Shown here in pieces: positions 11,690 to 25,400 of a stretch of 64,000 nt of DNA (the stretch's first letter is position 1; each line of letters opens with the position of its first letter). The notes under the pieces were generated by a model, which was not told the origin of the DNA, ran no database searches, and saw only the letters and a list, made by a program, of their open reading frames with translations. Position numbers and translations under genes: made by a program. Source of the stretch: Xestospongia muta (taxonomy: Eukaryota > Porifera > Demospongiae > Haplosclerida > Petrosiidae); the NCBI GenBank assembly GCA_963693285.1, contig OY848917.1, forward strand, positions 20,317,745 through 20,381,744, written 5' to 3'.

Positions 11690-12640
11690 TAGTACATTAA
11701 GAAATGTAAAGACAATAACAAAATAAAGTAAAATTACAAATTGTACTATATTATATCATTCTTACTGGCTATTTTATTTAAAAGGATACATTCAGATAAC
11801 AAACAATCACAGCACCATAAACATAAACAATAAAGTAAAACGACTTAATAAAAATGATTACATTGAATTACAAACACTTACAAATTATACTAATAATATC
11901 ATGCTTACATGCTATTTTATTATTAAAAGACATATTCAGATAACAAACAATTCCAATAATGTACCATAAAAATAGAGACAAAAAAATATAGTAAACGAAG
12001 TAATAACAATTGAATTGCAGATATTTACAAACTGTTCTATATTATGTCATAGCTACTTACTTATGTGTTATAAAGGACATATTCAGATAATAAGAAATGA
12101 CAACATCATAAAAGTAAAGACAAAAACATTACAATAAATAAAGCAGTAAACCTTGCATTGCATACAATTACAAAAATTTACAAATTATATCACACTTATC
12201 ATACTTACCCACTATTATATTATAAAGGACAAATTCAGATAAAAAATAATTACAGCACCACAAACAAAAACAGTAATACAGTAAACATAGCAATAAAAAT
12301 GATATAATTAAATTAGAATAATTAGAATGTCACAAACTAATTATCTACATTATGTCACATTTATCAGCTATTATATTATTAAAAAGAACAATTCAAAGAA
12401 CAATTAAATAGTTATGGCACCAAATAATTAAGATAAAGCAAATCCAATTGCAGAGACAATATTTCATCATCAGCACACCTTTTCTCAAAGATCATTTTAA
12501 ATATATCTAAGATATACATTTTATTATGTTTACTATGCTAGTGTACATGTTAATACTATCATCAAGTACTTTCAACTACTACCTGATTAAAATGCAATAC
12601 AATTATAGTACATTTGCAAAGTTCTAGTATAATGGTATTG
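11690..12640. repeat. Degenerate satellite units plus ankyrin-intron relic
   Basis: Five or so diverged units of the 143-bp satellite lie at 11,750-12,420. They are followed at 12,460-12,620 by sequence matching 27,740-27,900, which is the intron just upstream (in plus coordinates) of an A-type ankyrin exon. No exon follows here. This is another relic of a paralogue of the large gene. Confidence 0.6.
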
Positions 12641-12881
12641 TTTCATAGCATAGACTTCAATACTGCATATGTGTATGCAGTACTAGTTAAAACAATTGTT
12701 AATAATAATATACACTATCTGCATACATGCTAAATTGACTGAAACATTATAACAACATCTTCACTATAACATAACATAAACTTTGTTTTCCATTGCAATG
12801 TTTTCATTTCTGACATTCTTTCTCTTTACATACCCATTTAAAATATTTGAACCAATACTACAGTTGAATAACAAACACAAT

Positions 12882-12930
12882 GCCAATCTTTTAATTTTAA
12901 AACTTAAAACTTAAAAATTGAAAGATTGGC
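12882..12930. repeat. Imperfect inverted repeat (hairpin)
   Basis: Arms of about 20 bases start GCCAATCTTT and end AAAGATTGGC, with two or so mismatches and a spacer of about 10 bases. No function is evident. Confidence 0.6.
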
Positions 12931-13174
12931 TTTGTTTGTCGTTCTAGACTAGAACAATACACCATAGAGTTAAAGCATTAATATTTTCATAAAATCTTTA
13001 CTATAATATTATAAAACTGATGGTACAATATAAGAACCAGTGATCAATAGATCTACTATGTTAAACGTATAGCTCTTGTCAATGAATTGAATGATACAGC
13101 TAAGATTTTATGGTATGTGTTGGACAAATAGAAAAGAAAGTGGTTCAGGCAGTCAGTTCACCAATACACTTCTT

Positions 13175-13470
13175 TTAAATCAATTTTGGCAGCTTAACAT
13201 CAAGAGCACGAGAAGCACTTCTCTCTAGTGGTGTTGTAGCAGATTCAAATAAATTAGGAGTGGTAATTCTACACCCAGGAAACCCAACACGAGGTTTTTT
13301 AGAACCTAGCCAATTTAGTATTAGGCACCTTCATTAGTTAAGGCCATTTCTAAATCAATCATAGTGAGTTATATCTGATAACTAACTCCATCTCTTCAGC
13401 AACGTCATCTACCTCTGTCATTAAGTCTAGAATCTCCTTATCAAGTCATTAGAGGATGTTCATTCACTTG
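13175..13470 (-). pseudogene. C-terminal fragment of an unrecognised gene
   Basis: A likely last exon (13,175-13,305) has an acceptor ending in CTAG, an open frame including KKPRVGFPGC and TTPLERSASRALDVKLPKLI, and a TAA. Upstream (about 13,375-13,440), another open stretch reads LDKEILDLMTEVDDVAEEME, an acidic helical segment with a stop just before it. Residue composition and the clean frame look like real coding sequence, but I do not recognise the protein. Interrupted frames between the pieces suggest a decayed gene or missed small introns. Confidence 0.4.
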
Positions 13471-13505
13471 CAGGCCTACATTGAGTTGTTGAAGCTTTGA
13501 AAGTG

Positions 13506-14390
13506 AGTGTTTAGTATTCACGTGATAAAATTACAAAACTAATAACATTGTAATAATCACTTAACAGATTAACTAACACCTATGATCTACTTTCAACAAT
13601 CAAAGCAATAACAAAAGTGACAATTATACTAATTTAACCAATCTTCAGTAGCATTATTATAAAGAAACTTCAAAAAAGCATACATTTTGCTGCATTTTGT
13701 TTCTCTTGCATAATCTTAAAATAAAATAATGTCTTACAGAGAGAGGCAAGTTTTATTAAATTAAGTACTTTCAATATTGAGCTACTCTAAATTAAACTTC
13801 AAAAGCTCATCCTTTTATTAAATATGACTTTGCATTGTAGAAATAATTATGAAAAGTCTTGTAGCATATAGACACATGTGGAATACTTGTGTCAAATTAA
13901 AATGTTAAGGTTCATAACTAATTTTTTGGACTATGCCTCATTGGCCATGTTCCAAAAAGAATTAAATCAAATACAAAAAATAAGAAATAGGTATTTCCTA
14001 TATTCTGTGAATACATGAACATGTTTGCATGCATACACACAAATTCTCTTTATATTAATTAAATTTTTATTTATACTTGTATAGATATATTTAATTTTTG
14101 ATGATCTTGTGAAGGTGCTAAGCTTGTAGAAATATTTTGAGTTATTTGTGTATTAAAAAGAAAGATATTTACACTATTTATGTAATGAAAGATAGAGTTA
14201 TACTTTAAGCTTATAATTAACTATTTGTGGTGATTTAATTACTAATAATTGATTAGTTCTAATATCTTGAATCATTTTTAGATTATGGTCCAGAAAACTA
14301 TCAAAGCCATTGTTTGGCAGTTTAGGGTAGAGTTATGGTATCATTCTACTATACATTAGAGTCTTCTAACAAGGCTTTTATTAATGAGAT
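13506..14390. other. No recognisable feature
   Basis: AT-rich sequence in which I see no supportable gene or repeat. Confidence 0.5.
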
Positions 14391-14399
14391 TAAATTATA

Positions 14400-15090
14400 G
14401 GAATGTAGCCACTAACAATACTTCTAACATTTATATATATGCCATTATTAGTTCTTTGTAGCATGTTGTATAATTAAGGTCTCACCTAGAATACTTCTAC
14501 TGTTAAAGTAGGACATGATGACAAGTAGTGTCAGGTGCAATTCCTTTATAAATAAAAGATATTAGTCATGTATAAACATATTGATTATAATTATTTATTA
14601 TAATTAAAAAGTGGAATCAGTTGAACAAGCAGTTACTCCTGTATTATCAGTTCCTATTTTCATAATACGTAAGACAAACAATAAATATATTAACCTAATC
14701 TTGTTGTACTTTCTCAGGAAGTGGTTTTGAGACTTGTTCTATGTCATTCTCAGTTAATGAAAGGGAGACAAGATCCTGTACATCATATAGGAAGAGTAAA
14801 AAAATAAGTTCATAACTAAAACGACAAGTAATTATTAAATAAACAGGTAAAAAGATACACTACATATTACTTCAATGTGTTGACAATAATTTCTAGGATT
14901 GGTAACTCAGCATTACTTGGATCAAACAGTGTTTTTGTCACTAAAGGAACAACTTGGAAAATGGATCTTTACTGCCTACTATACATGTATATTTTTGACA
15001 TCAATTTTACCATTATTAGTTCCTTTAATAAGAGCACTAATACCAACATCTACTATAAAATAAAGTGTGCTTGAAATACATCAAAAGAAA
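14400..15090 (-). pseudogene. Relic of the COR 3' end and linker exons of a paralogous ROC-COR gene
   Basis: The segment aligns with 21,440-22,200. 14,870-15,090 corresponds to the COR C-terminal coding sequence but has many indels. 14,709-14,775 is a fairly intact copy of exon 11 (VSLSLTENDIEQVSKPLPEK versus [20 protein letters not shown]). The counterpart of exon 12 lies near 14,610-14,650 and that of exon 13, with a GTGAGA donor, near 14,487-14,545. Stops and frameshifts in the COR part show it is dead. Confidence 0.75.
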
Positions 15091-16374
15091 GAATATTTTG
15101 ATTAGGCTTATCCACAAATGTTGAGAGCATTATTTATGGCCATTTCCAGCTCTAAGACTCTAGCCACTCTATGTTTTTGACACTAAGTATGCACTTTTCT
15201 TGAAAGATTATTAACTATTGAAAACACATTGATTCTTCAAATTTTCTAAAAATGTCCAATTTCATAATATAGTTTGGTTTATATATATTGTCAGTGGTAT
15301 ATAACATTGGTAGTGCTATAGATCAGAATTCTTTAATTACTTGCTCCTGAGACATTATTTTTAACAGTACCCATAGACATCTTGATCAATCCTTTCAATA
15401 ACAGACACATCTGTCTCTTAATTATCACTTGTGTCATAACAGAATAACACTGTTTTATCATATTAACATGGACGGTAAATAAAGATCTTACTTATAACCT
15501 TACGTTTAAGGTATAAGCAATAAAATATGTAATCCCAAAATTGTGGCCACATTCAGAAATTACAGTGAAAATTGTAACAATAATTATCCTATGAGGCAAT
15601 AAAATGGGTTTGCTTTGCCACCAGGATATAATTTCTATAACAGTTATTTTTTGATCATTTATCTCAATTGTATCTCTCATTGCAGCAACGTATAATATTA
15701 TCTGTGTTCAATGTTTCGCTTGATCTTCAAGAACTTACAAGCTTAAAAGTTGATAGATTGACTATCATCAAAGGAAATTACTTGTTCTTCAGAGTCATCT
15801 TGCTTTAGTTTTCCTAACATGTTTGTGTCACTATATAATTTGTCCAGATTGGATCAGTTGTCTAATTCTAAAACAATTAGAACATTTAGATTTGTCTTCA
15901 TGATCTATTTGTCTGCCACAGAGACCACCAACTAACAGACTAGCCACAAACATGCTGAGAAGGTGAAACATATTTATTTATAACATTATAGAAAATTATT
16001 CATTCATACTTTGTGAGTTAAGGAACCAAACAAATAATATAAAAGAAAAGTATGTTTCCAAGAAGTCATCATACAATTGAGTTTCTATACTAAAATTAAA
16101 GTGGATGAAATATGTAGCACACCAGACAAAACCAACAATTAATGACCTTTTAATATAATTGTATATCTTCCCTGTTGTAACTGTTAACATTTAGTTTTAA
16201 AATAACATATTTTTAAGCAAAGTAGCAAAATTATTAATAAAGTTATCTAGAAATTAAGGTGGCAATATAACAAAGCATTATATAATTAATATTTTAAGTT
16301 ATTATATGTTTAAACAGGTCAATACTGGACTAAACAAATAAGCTAGTTCATTGACTTGAGATTTTCTAACAACC
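15091..16374. other. No supportable gene; one broken short reading frame
   Basis: On the minus strand at about 15,736-15,905, a frame starting MKTNLNVLIVLELDN is cut by one TGA and continues SNLDKLYSDTNMLGKLKQDD to a TAA. It could be a decayed exon. Nothing else here is convincing. Confidence 0.3.
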
Positions 16375-16421
16375 TCAAGAAATAGTATTTGAGTTAGCAG
16401 TTGCTCCTTCTTCATGAGACA
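16375..16421 (-). CDS. Exon 23: short C-terminal tail
   Basis: The acceptor TTGTAG lets the frame from exon 22 continue as [14 protein letters not shown] and stop at TGA. It is the first in-frame candidate downstream and is polar, as expected for a cytoplasmic tail. The intron between 16,422 and 17,568 holds nothing else I can name. Confidence 0.55.
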
Positions 16422-19400
16422 CTACAAAAATCGTAAAAATAAAAAATCAAATATTTAAAATTCGAAAAATATGGACTATGAATCTTGTTATAAGATGAAA
16501 CTTTACTGATTAAAGGTATTGTATAGTCATTAGATTACTTCTAATAATCAATCATTTAAGATTATGACCAAGAATGAGAATTAGTAAATAATATCTACAC
16601 ACTTACTTTAAGATGTGGAAACAGTTGAACAACATATATCTCTTCAATCAACTAAACGAGGTCTCTGGCACTACATGAAGACTACTCTCAGGTTAGAGAT
16701 GTTGCTGGAGTTCTACACAGAACATTTTGCCAGCATTACCATTACAAGGGTAACTAACATTAACGTGGTTTCCTTGCTTCGTGATATAAGGAAATAGGCA
16801 CTTTGGCTTGTGACAACTTGTTCACACAGAACATCAGCACACTTTGTGGAGTTACTTCGCATCTGAATATAATAATGAGATATCTAGCTGGGACAGGAGT
16901 GCCCTGGTCTCAGCTGTTGCTGTTGCTTCGTATACGTATACTAAATTTTATCTATTTAAAGTGCAACTAACGAAGAGGCTACACCCCACAAAGTATTAAA
17001 ATGCAAAACATTTAGCAGTTTTGTCCATATATGAACATTCGTTCTAAGCCTTGTTAAGGGAGTTGGACGCTCCTTTTCCAAGCTCACGTGCTCCTGATCA
17101 TGCTAACAGACAAACTAACGATCAAGTACTGTACCCACGCAGAAGCGGTCAGGCTTTATCATGGTAATGATGTTTAATACGTACTGCAGTATATATATCT
17201 ACGTATGTTTATATAATTATGCACAGCTTAAAACCTAATTATTACGATCAATTAATCAAGTACACAAAATAATGTTATCACTTTATAAAGTTCAGATTGT
17301 TCTATAACATATTTTCACTTTCACATAATCTTGGTGGTGTGTCAATTAGATTTCAGAAAAGAGAATACATCTTTTATACTGATTTTTTCCAGAACTGTAA
17401 TAAAAGTGCAGTAACGATATTCTATAATTATAATGTATTAACCTCTAATATATCCACTATGCTCAAAAAAAATTAAAATAACCACTAACCACAAAAACGT
17501 ACATAGCAATCGTAGGAGTACTGAATAAAAGACAAAGAAATACAATGTATAACAAATGAAGTACATACTTGATTTCGTTATCGCAATGAACAATATTATA
17601 ATGATGAGAGCAATAATAATAAAAAACAATATCACAGCTGGATGACCTGGAAAAACAAGTTTTGATTTTAAAAAATTCTATGAGGTTTACCTATTATGCC
17701 TGGTCACAGTTTGTAATATAGCATAAGAGTGACAATTTCAGAAACAGTTATAAGGTAAGAAGTAAATAAACCAGTCAACATTAGTATAGTGACATACCTT
17801 CAATTTTCTCCCTAATGACATCCAATTGTTTTTGTTTTGGATGTTCTACTTCGTCTATTAAGGTAGAATTATATTAATTTAAGTTAAAGTTCAACTGTAA
17901 CATACGGCGAACAAAGGATTCACACAGAACTGTGTCAGAGCTATAAAATATTATCAGTGAATGCTCACTAAAACAGTTGCTTGTTTTCCATTCCATTAAC
18001 ACTTCAATTGTGACTATTGCATCTTTGACTTCTTTCTAAAATGTACTTGATCATAAATAAATACAATATCACATGTTATATATACTGTTTTATTTTTAGA
18101 ATGTGGAGTGAAATCCCAACAACCAATAGGTTCTATTTTCAAGTGTATAGTCCCATTTGTTTCCAACACATGATGGTTTGGTTTTCTATCAGGAATCAAA
18201 TCACTGATTCCATTTGTTATGACATACTCTTCCCTTTCCTACAAGTTAACAAAATAATTTTATTAAATAAAAATTTCTCTGATAACAAACCTTATCATTT
18301 TTAAATGATGGGGAAACAAGGAGAAATATCTTTAAATATGGATCACTATGGTTTCCACTGATTTCCTCACGGAATAGGGATATGATATATGTTTGGTTGA
18401 TGTTATCATATCCAATGATTGCTATATAACATAGCTCATTCATATAAAAAGTAATGTTGGTAGAATTTGGTTCAGTGTAGCCATGCAAGATATCTACTTT
18501 ACCACTGTCATTGAGATGAATGATAGCGAGTGACTTAGCCACTTCTGTAGTTTTGACAACAGCATTATGTTCTACTGTCACTGTCACTGGTTGTTGTAAT
18601 TTTTCGCTAGCTTGTATATGATAAGTCCGAGAAATAATTTTATATCCTTTGGGCACATTAAACTGATAAGAATGATTTATAGATATTAATATGTCAACTT
18701 GACGTCCAAATGGAAAGCTTTCTGGATTAATCACCATTTTAAATTTAGTTTCAGCCCACCAGATAGTGTCACTCATTCCTCCTGTCACATTTTTATGAAA
18801 AGAAGTTGCATTTGTTGGGCCTAAAATTGAGACTTTCCTTTAATAATAAGTATTAAAATGGTTTTTTGTATATAGTATACTGTAAATAATCATCATATCT
18901 TCATTATGAGTCTTTATCTACCTAAATATATAGATCTTAAGCCTGATTCTACTGATATTAGTAATGATGTTCACATTTATTGCATATACACTCAAACTTA
19001 TTTGATACTTAATTTAATGACAGGATAATGACATATTTCGTGAAAAATGGAAAACAGGCTCAAAATACTTTGTAAATAGTTTGTAAAGTTTTGTAACATA
19101 AAACTGAATATACTTACTTCTTACATATCCCAAATGACCAATGGTTATAGCAATTATGACTAGTATTAATCCAAAGGCTGTCCCAATCCAATATCCTGAA
19201 AAAATTATGACATAAGGATATCAAAAATAATATTATTACTATAAAGTTTAGGGTAGAGTAGGGGACATGCCTTATTTAAGTGGAGCAAGACTGACATAAA
19301 GAAATAAAAGTAATTGGTGATGAGATGATTTACTAAAAGAAATACTAACAGTTGGCTCTTATCATAATATACTCTCACTTATAGATTCAAGTAAGATATT

Positions 19401-22400
19401 TTGATAACAAGTATAGGTGAGAACAAATATCTGTACTAATGGTAATGGACAGAATCATCAAATTGGAAGTAATGGCTCTAATAGTCTTTATATTTATTAT
19501 ATGAGTAAATAAACACACTTACTATTTGGTTCTGTTATGTGCAAATTAGTAACATCGTTTGTAGTCTTTTGAGTATCTTCATTTTCTGTAACCTGCACAA
19601 AATGATTCACATTCATAATTACTAATATAAGTGACACTAGCTATTTGTAGATTTTCACAATATTATTATTAATTCAATAATGCATCAATCATAGCAAAAA
19701 TAATACTATAATAACTGATAAGCACTAATGTACAGAACCGTTGTCACAGTAGTTGCTGAATTACACTAAGTGATTTATTGCCATGAGAAATTATTAAATA
19801 TTGTAGAATAAAATTGGCAACTTGGATTGTCTGATTGAAGACAATCCTATATAAGTACATCTTTACTTTGTGCAAAAAATGAGATGGTGTTAAAACCACA
19901 GACATGGGAAGTTAAATTTTTTTTTAAAGTATGCATCAAAATGTTTACTATTATCAAAAACTGACCAGTAATGTCTTCAAATAACTTTCGTATTGCCATG
20001 AAGCATTATTTTCTCTTATAGCTCTTAAAGCAGTTAACAAATTCCTCCTAGTTGCATCTTGAGCTTTTTGTTGAATCCATAACTGATACATACGTGCTAT
20101 GTCAGTACATCCAGCTAGATCCACATCATCCAGTTCTAGTTGTACTCCTAACTGATACCACTTAGCAGTTCGAGCAAAGTTAGTTATTTCCTTTAAGTCT
20201 GGTTGTTGATCTAAAAGCATCTCTAGTAAAGGAGATACACATTTCTCAACTATCTTATCTGACATTTTAATATTACAGTAATAATCTTACAAATATAGAT
20301 GTATATATAATATTCTAAATACCAACATCATAATACATAAGCAATGGCACACAAGTACTGTTAATCATGTTGCCAAGCAATACTAATACAAAATTAAAAA
20401 ACTTCAATAAAGTACAGAACCCTGCTGCAGTAATAGATAGCTGAACAACACTGAGTGTTGAGTGCTAAATAACATAGGCAATAAGTTTGTCAAGACTTAT
20501 GTATATTTAATGCCAATAAAAATAATGTTAAAACAACAGATATGGCAAATGGCATCAGTTAACCATAATGGTGTGAATTTGACAATCACATTTTGCAAGT
20601 GGCATTTTGTTAAGGCTGCTAACCATTCATGTTCAGAGTTTAGGGTTATAGGGTGATCTAGGGTTTAGGGTTTGATACATATCCACTGTGTACATGCTTG
20701 GATATAATTTTAATGATAATACTTGTTAATGAATAATAATTATAAATAATTTATTATTATTTTTCATAACTAGTTATGAAAAGACTCAATAATTATAAGT
20801 AGGCACTTAAAAAGCTTATCAAGTGATTTAAATGGTTATTTGATACCAATATAGTGCAAAAGCGATAGACAGTTTTTCAGACCTATCTCCACACATTAAG
20901 CTTAATCATAAGACATCATAGTTAAATTAATATTGAATTTCACTACTTTATTAAGAAATCTCACCCAATGTATTCTCTACTACTGTAGTAATGTCACTAA
21001 CAGTTATTTCTGAATTTTCAAAACCTATGAGAGATGTACGAGATAATATATAATAAAATGATACAACTTAAGACCAACTTTGGTATGCTTTGTTAGGGGG
21101 TGACTTGGTGGCTTGTTCCATGTCACCAAGGATGGGTTCAAGATTAATTTTTCTAGGTTCTTTCCCTGAATAAAGTACATAATACAGTTAACATGATATC
21201 TTTAAAATGTATAGGGAAGTGAAAATTATAGTTCTACTTTAAGTATCTATAAATTTGATAGTATATTCATTAAATTAGTCCTAATAATTATAATGAAGAT
21301 TATTGACACAAAAACTCTTGCATATTGAATTAGTGCTCATCAGTTTATCATAGGGCTATGACATCATCCACTACATCTAACAAACCTTCTATAAATGAGA
21401 TAAACTGTACAAATATATTTCAATGTTTGACTGTCTAACAACAGCAATTGGTTGTTAGTAACAAACATGTCATGCATATGACTTAATTAAGGTCTTACCT
21501 AATATACCTTGTACTACTAAAGTAGGACATGATGAACTAGCAGTGTCAGGTGTAATTTCTTTATAAATAAAATATATTAGTAATACAATTTATAAATAAT
21601 GATTATTTTATTACTTAAAGAAACAGGATCAGTTGAGCTTGAGGTTTCTCCTGTGTTATCAGATCCTATTTTCATAATATGTAAGATGATCAATAAACAA
21701 ATTAGACAAACCTTCGTCTATTTTCTCAAGAAGTGGTTTTGAGGCTTTTTCTATGATATTCTCAGCTAACGAAGAGGAAACAAGATCCTGTACATGATAT
21801 AAAAGGATTAATATAATATCTTCAAAACTAAATGACTTGTACATTGTTACAGGTAAACTAAAAGTAATAGTAACTCACTTACCAAAGGATTGCGTTCAGC
21901 AAATATGCTGAATTGGCTACAGTGCTCTCTTATAGATGCATAAGTACATTCAACAGAAGATAAAAAGGATACACCACACATCTCTTCAATGTGTTGTAGA
22001 TAATCTGGTTGGACTAGTAATTCAGCATTATTTGAGTCGAACAGCGCTTTGATCACTAAGGGAGCAATTCGAAAAAATGGATCTTTACTACCTACTATAT
22101 CATCAATGTGAATGAAGTTTGGTTCTGTAATGTCAACTTTAGTAAGAACACCCACAGCAACATCTTCCATGGAATAAAGTGTGCATTGCGATACCTCAAG
22201 AGTATGAACATTAGCTACTTCATTAGGTGCAATCATGTACTCATCACTTGTACATGAACATAGTTGGTTCTTAAGGCTCAGAATATTCTTAATAACTGAG
22301 TTAAAAACTTTGTGACTTTCAGTCATCTCTTTGTTTGAAGCAAGTACTGTAACACATCGATTGTGCTCAGAAACTTCAACAAAAAACTTAATTTTAACTT

Positions 22401-25400
22401 CATTCTCCCAATATATACCATTAGTCCATACATTACAACGACGAGCTAATTTTTCAACAATTGGATTAGCTTTGTAAAGTTTACCTGGTGTTCTTTGAGG
22501 TGGGAGAGGGAGACAATAGATATAGGCAAGGATAAGAAGAAGCATATGAAGAAATCGAGTCGACAAGAACTCATAAGGATCAGGACACCATAGACACCAT
22601 CCCAACCCATTCTCTATATTGATATCGGTCGGTCGTTCAGCATCGATGAGTGCAGGAAAAAATAGAAGCTCATCAAATGGCATAGGTATTGATGTTGATA
22701 TGTTAGTTTCAAGGCAATCAAGTGCACTTGATTCAATAATGTGACAGAACTGTAGACTTCTAAGAAATCCTACTAACATATCAATATCATTATCAGGAAA
22801 AGCTTCCTTAAGGACTGATAGAGGTACAATGCCAGTATTACTAGCAATATCACGATAAACACGCTGGATTGCCTGTGGGGCAAATAGGACACCATTGACT
22901 TCTTTGAGAAGAGCTGTTCTGTCAATTACTACCCAACTTTTACTTTCCTTATTTCTGAGGAATAATATAAGACCCTTGTCACTTAAAGTGGTCAGAAATC
23001 CTTCTAACACTGACATTTCTGATGGAAGAGAAGGGTCATTATGCTCTTTCAATAATGTACATAGCTCTTCCAAACTAATGGCTACTTTATTAAGAACCAC
23101 TAAGAAGGAGTACTGGACGTGGCAATAAAAGCTGATTTTGTTGGATCGATCGAGAACAGCTTTACAGCTCTCTGAAAGCATACAAATAAACTCTTTTACT
23201 CCTTCACCTCCTGGACGATGGCATTCCATAGGTAGAAACCCACGGTATTCTTGTGAACGTATAGCTTTCTTAGCAATTCCATCAACCAATCTCTGGATTG
23301 GGTCAACGCTAGTAGTCAGCTCATCCAGTCGACTACCAACAACGATGATTTGTGATTTCATTGAGCTCTTCATTCCTTTAGTAATGTTCTTAATAAAATT
23401 AAACCAATAATGAAGATCCTTTATCATAATCTCCTCATTTAAAATCAGCTTGGTAAGAACCAAAAATACAGCAGGCAAGCTCAACATGAGATTTTCAAGG
23501 ACAGCAGCATGACTACTATAATATTCCTTATGACCAGCAAGATCATAGAGGACAACATTTCCTATTTCATGGCTTGTGAACGTACGTGCATCAATACCAG
23601 CTGTTAGTGGTTCTACTGTGACACATTCGAATGCATTGAACTTGTGATTGGCTGGTTTGTTAGCTCGTTCCACGATAACTGCAGCAAGAGAACTTTTCCC
23701 AACAGAAGTGTCGCCACAGACAAAAACCTTGCTGTAGGATTCTACAGGGAAGTCAATTTGACACTGTTGAAACGGTGCAAACATTTTTAAAATCTTGAAA
23801 CGGTTGGCATTGCAATGAGGAACAAGTTCCATTGGTGCTTGTCCATTGTTGTTCTTAGACATTGGATCTAGTTTCCCAGTGGATAAGAGAAATTTGATAA
23901 CATGAATGGAGCCTTGGGAGCAAGCATTGTGAAGTGGTGTATTACCACTCTAAGTGAAATAGAATAGCAATAAAGTTCTACAGTATTTATATTATAGTAA
24001 ATAGCTTAATCATAGACTTTTGTGATAATTAAATGGCCAAACTTTGTTAAGGAAAAAGGAATAAGATACATTTAAAATGATATGCCAGATCACATGTCAT
24101 CAATTCATCATTCTACATTTAATGTCTCTATTCAGTTGATAAATATACATAAAAATATATATTGAAATAGAAGGTCATCTTACAAATCAATAAATCAGTA
24201 AGTTCTATTTGTCTATGCTAAAATTTATTATCTATTAGAAAATGAATATTATTATCTCTAAAACCATCTTTATATTATATAGTTAGTTAATGTCAGTCTT
24301 ATTTCACAAACAAAAGCAAAATAAATTTACACAGAATTAATAATCACATTATAAATGAGCTCCCAGTGTTGTATGTATGAATACATGTATATAGTGAGAC
24401 ATAATTTAACATTATAATTACGATCTATTATAGCTCTTTTATATATAAACGTTTTGTGTATATTGCTTGGTTTGTAGTAATTAACAAATTTCAAGAGAAT
24501 CTAAATATTCTAATTCAATTAACATAACCTGAAAGATAAATACTCATATGTTTGAAACTTCAGGACACGTTAGCTAGATGTATGTTTAAAATAGAATACT
24601 CTTCATTAATCATTACTGAATTGAGTCAGTCATGTGGCTGCTTTTCAAATTTATAGTCTTAAAGAATGCAAAGAGTATTCTAAACTTATGCTGTCATCAC
24701 AGCTACTAAATCAAGCTTCTCCTTAGCATTTTAAACTGCTGTTTCAAATTTGGATTTTTTTTAAAACTGGACATGCCCATTTTAAGCCATCATCCCCAAT
24801 TAAAAACCTTAACATATACAGTAGATAAAACTCATTCACATATAAATAAATACTTTAATTCATAGAAGAAAATGATCTATTGGCATAATTAAACACACAC
24901 TAATCTTTGAGAATTTAAAGTATATAAGATTTCTATAACATAAACCTAATATATAATATATTTAATCATGTACAATAAGCAGTCATTAATATATAACTTA
25001 TATTTATACTCACCCTATTCTTCAAATCAACTTGAACAGTACAATTAAAAATAGCTACAACAGTATCAACATTGTTATGAAGAGCAGCAAAATGTAAAGC
25101 TGTGTCATTGTCCTGAGAACACAAAGACAATATAAAAAGTAAAATGTGCAAAATTACTATTAATGTAGCCACAATATAACTACATTTTTATTTATATATT
25201 AACTTTGAATATCAGTGTACTTTAATGATAAAGTACATAGTATCCAACCTGTAATATTTGTAATGTTGCATGTGACAAATGCATATCAACCTCATATAAA
25301 GGAGACAGATAAGAGTTGAGACATCAATCATTTAACATTATGCCTAGAACAATTTAACTTAAAAGATATTGAGGGACAGTAGTAGGTTGTCCCCCTGTGA

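Larger units (their letters stand above)
10335..11722. repeat. Rearranged duplicate of the MRI1/H6PD/membrane-protein block
   Basis: 10,335-10,449 matches the MRI1 upstream flank (52,719-52,823). The next base jumps to the counterpart of 57,250 inside H6PD and continues to the counterpart of 58,632. The jump removes 4,426 bp in the parental coordinates (52,824-57,249) and has a TA microhomology at the break. MRI1 and all but the beginning of H6PD are therefore missing here. Confidence 0.88.

Noticed and set aside
20641..20673. Telomere-like TTTAGGG words
   Set aside because: Only two adjacent copies in an AT-rich region; no array and no sign of an interstitial telomere.
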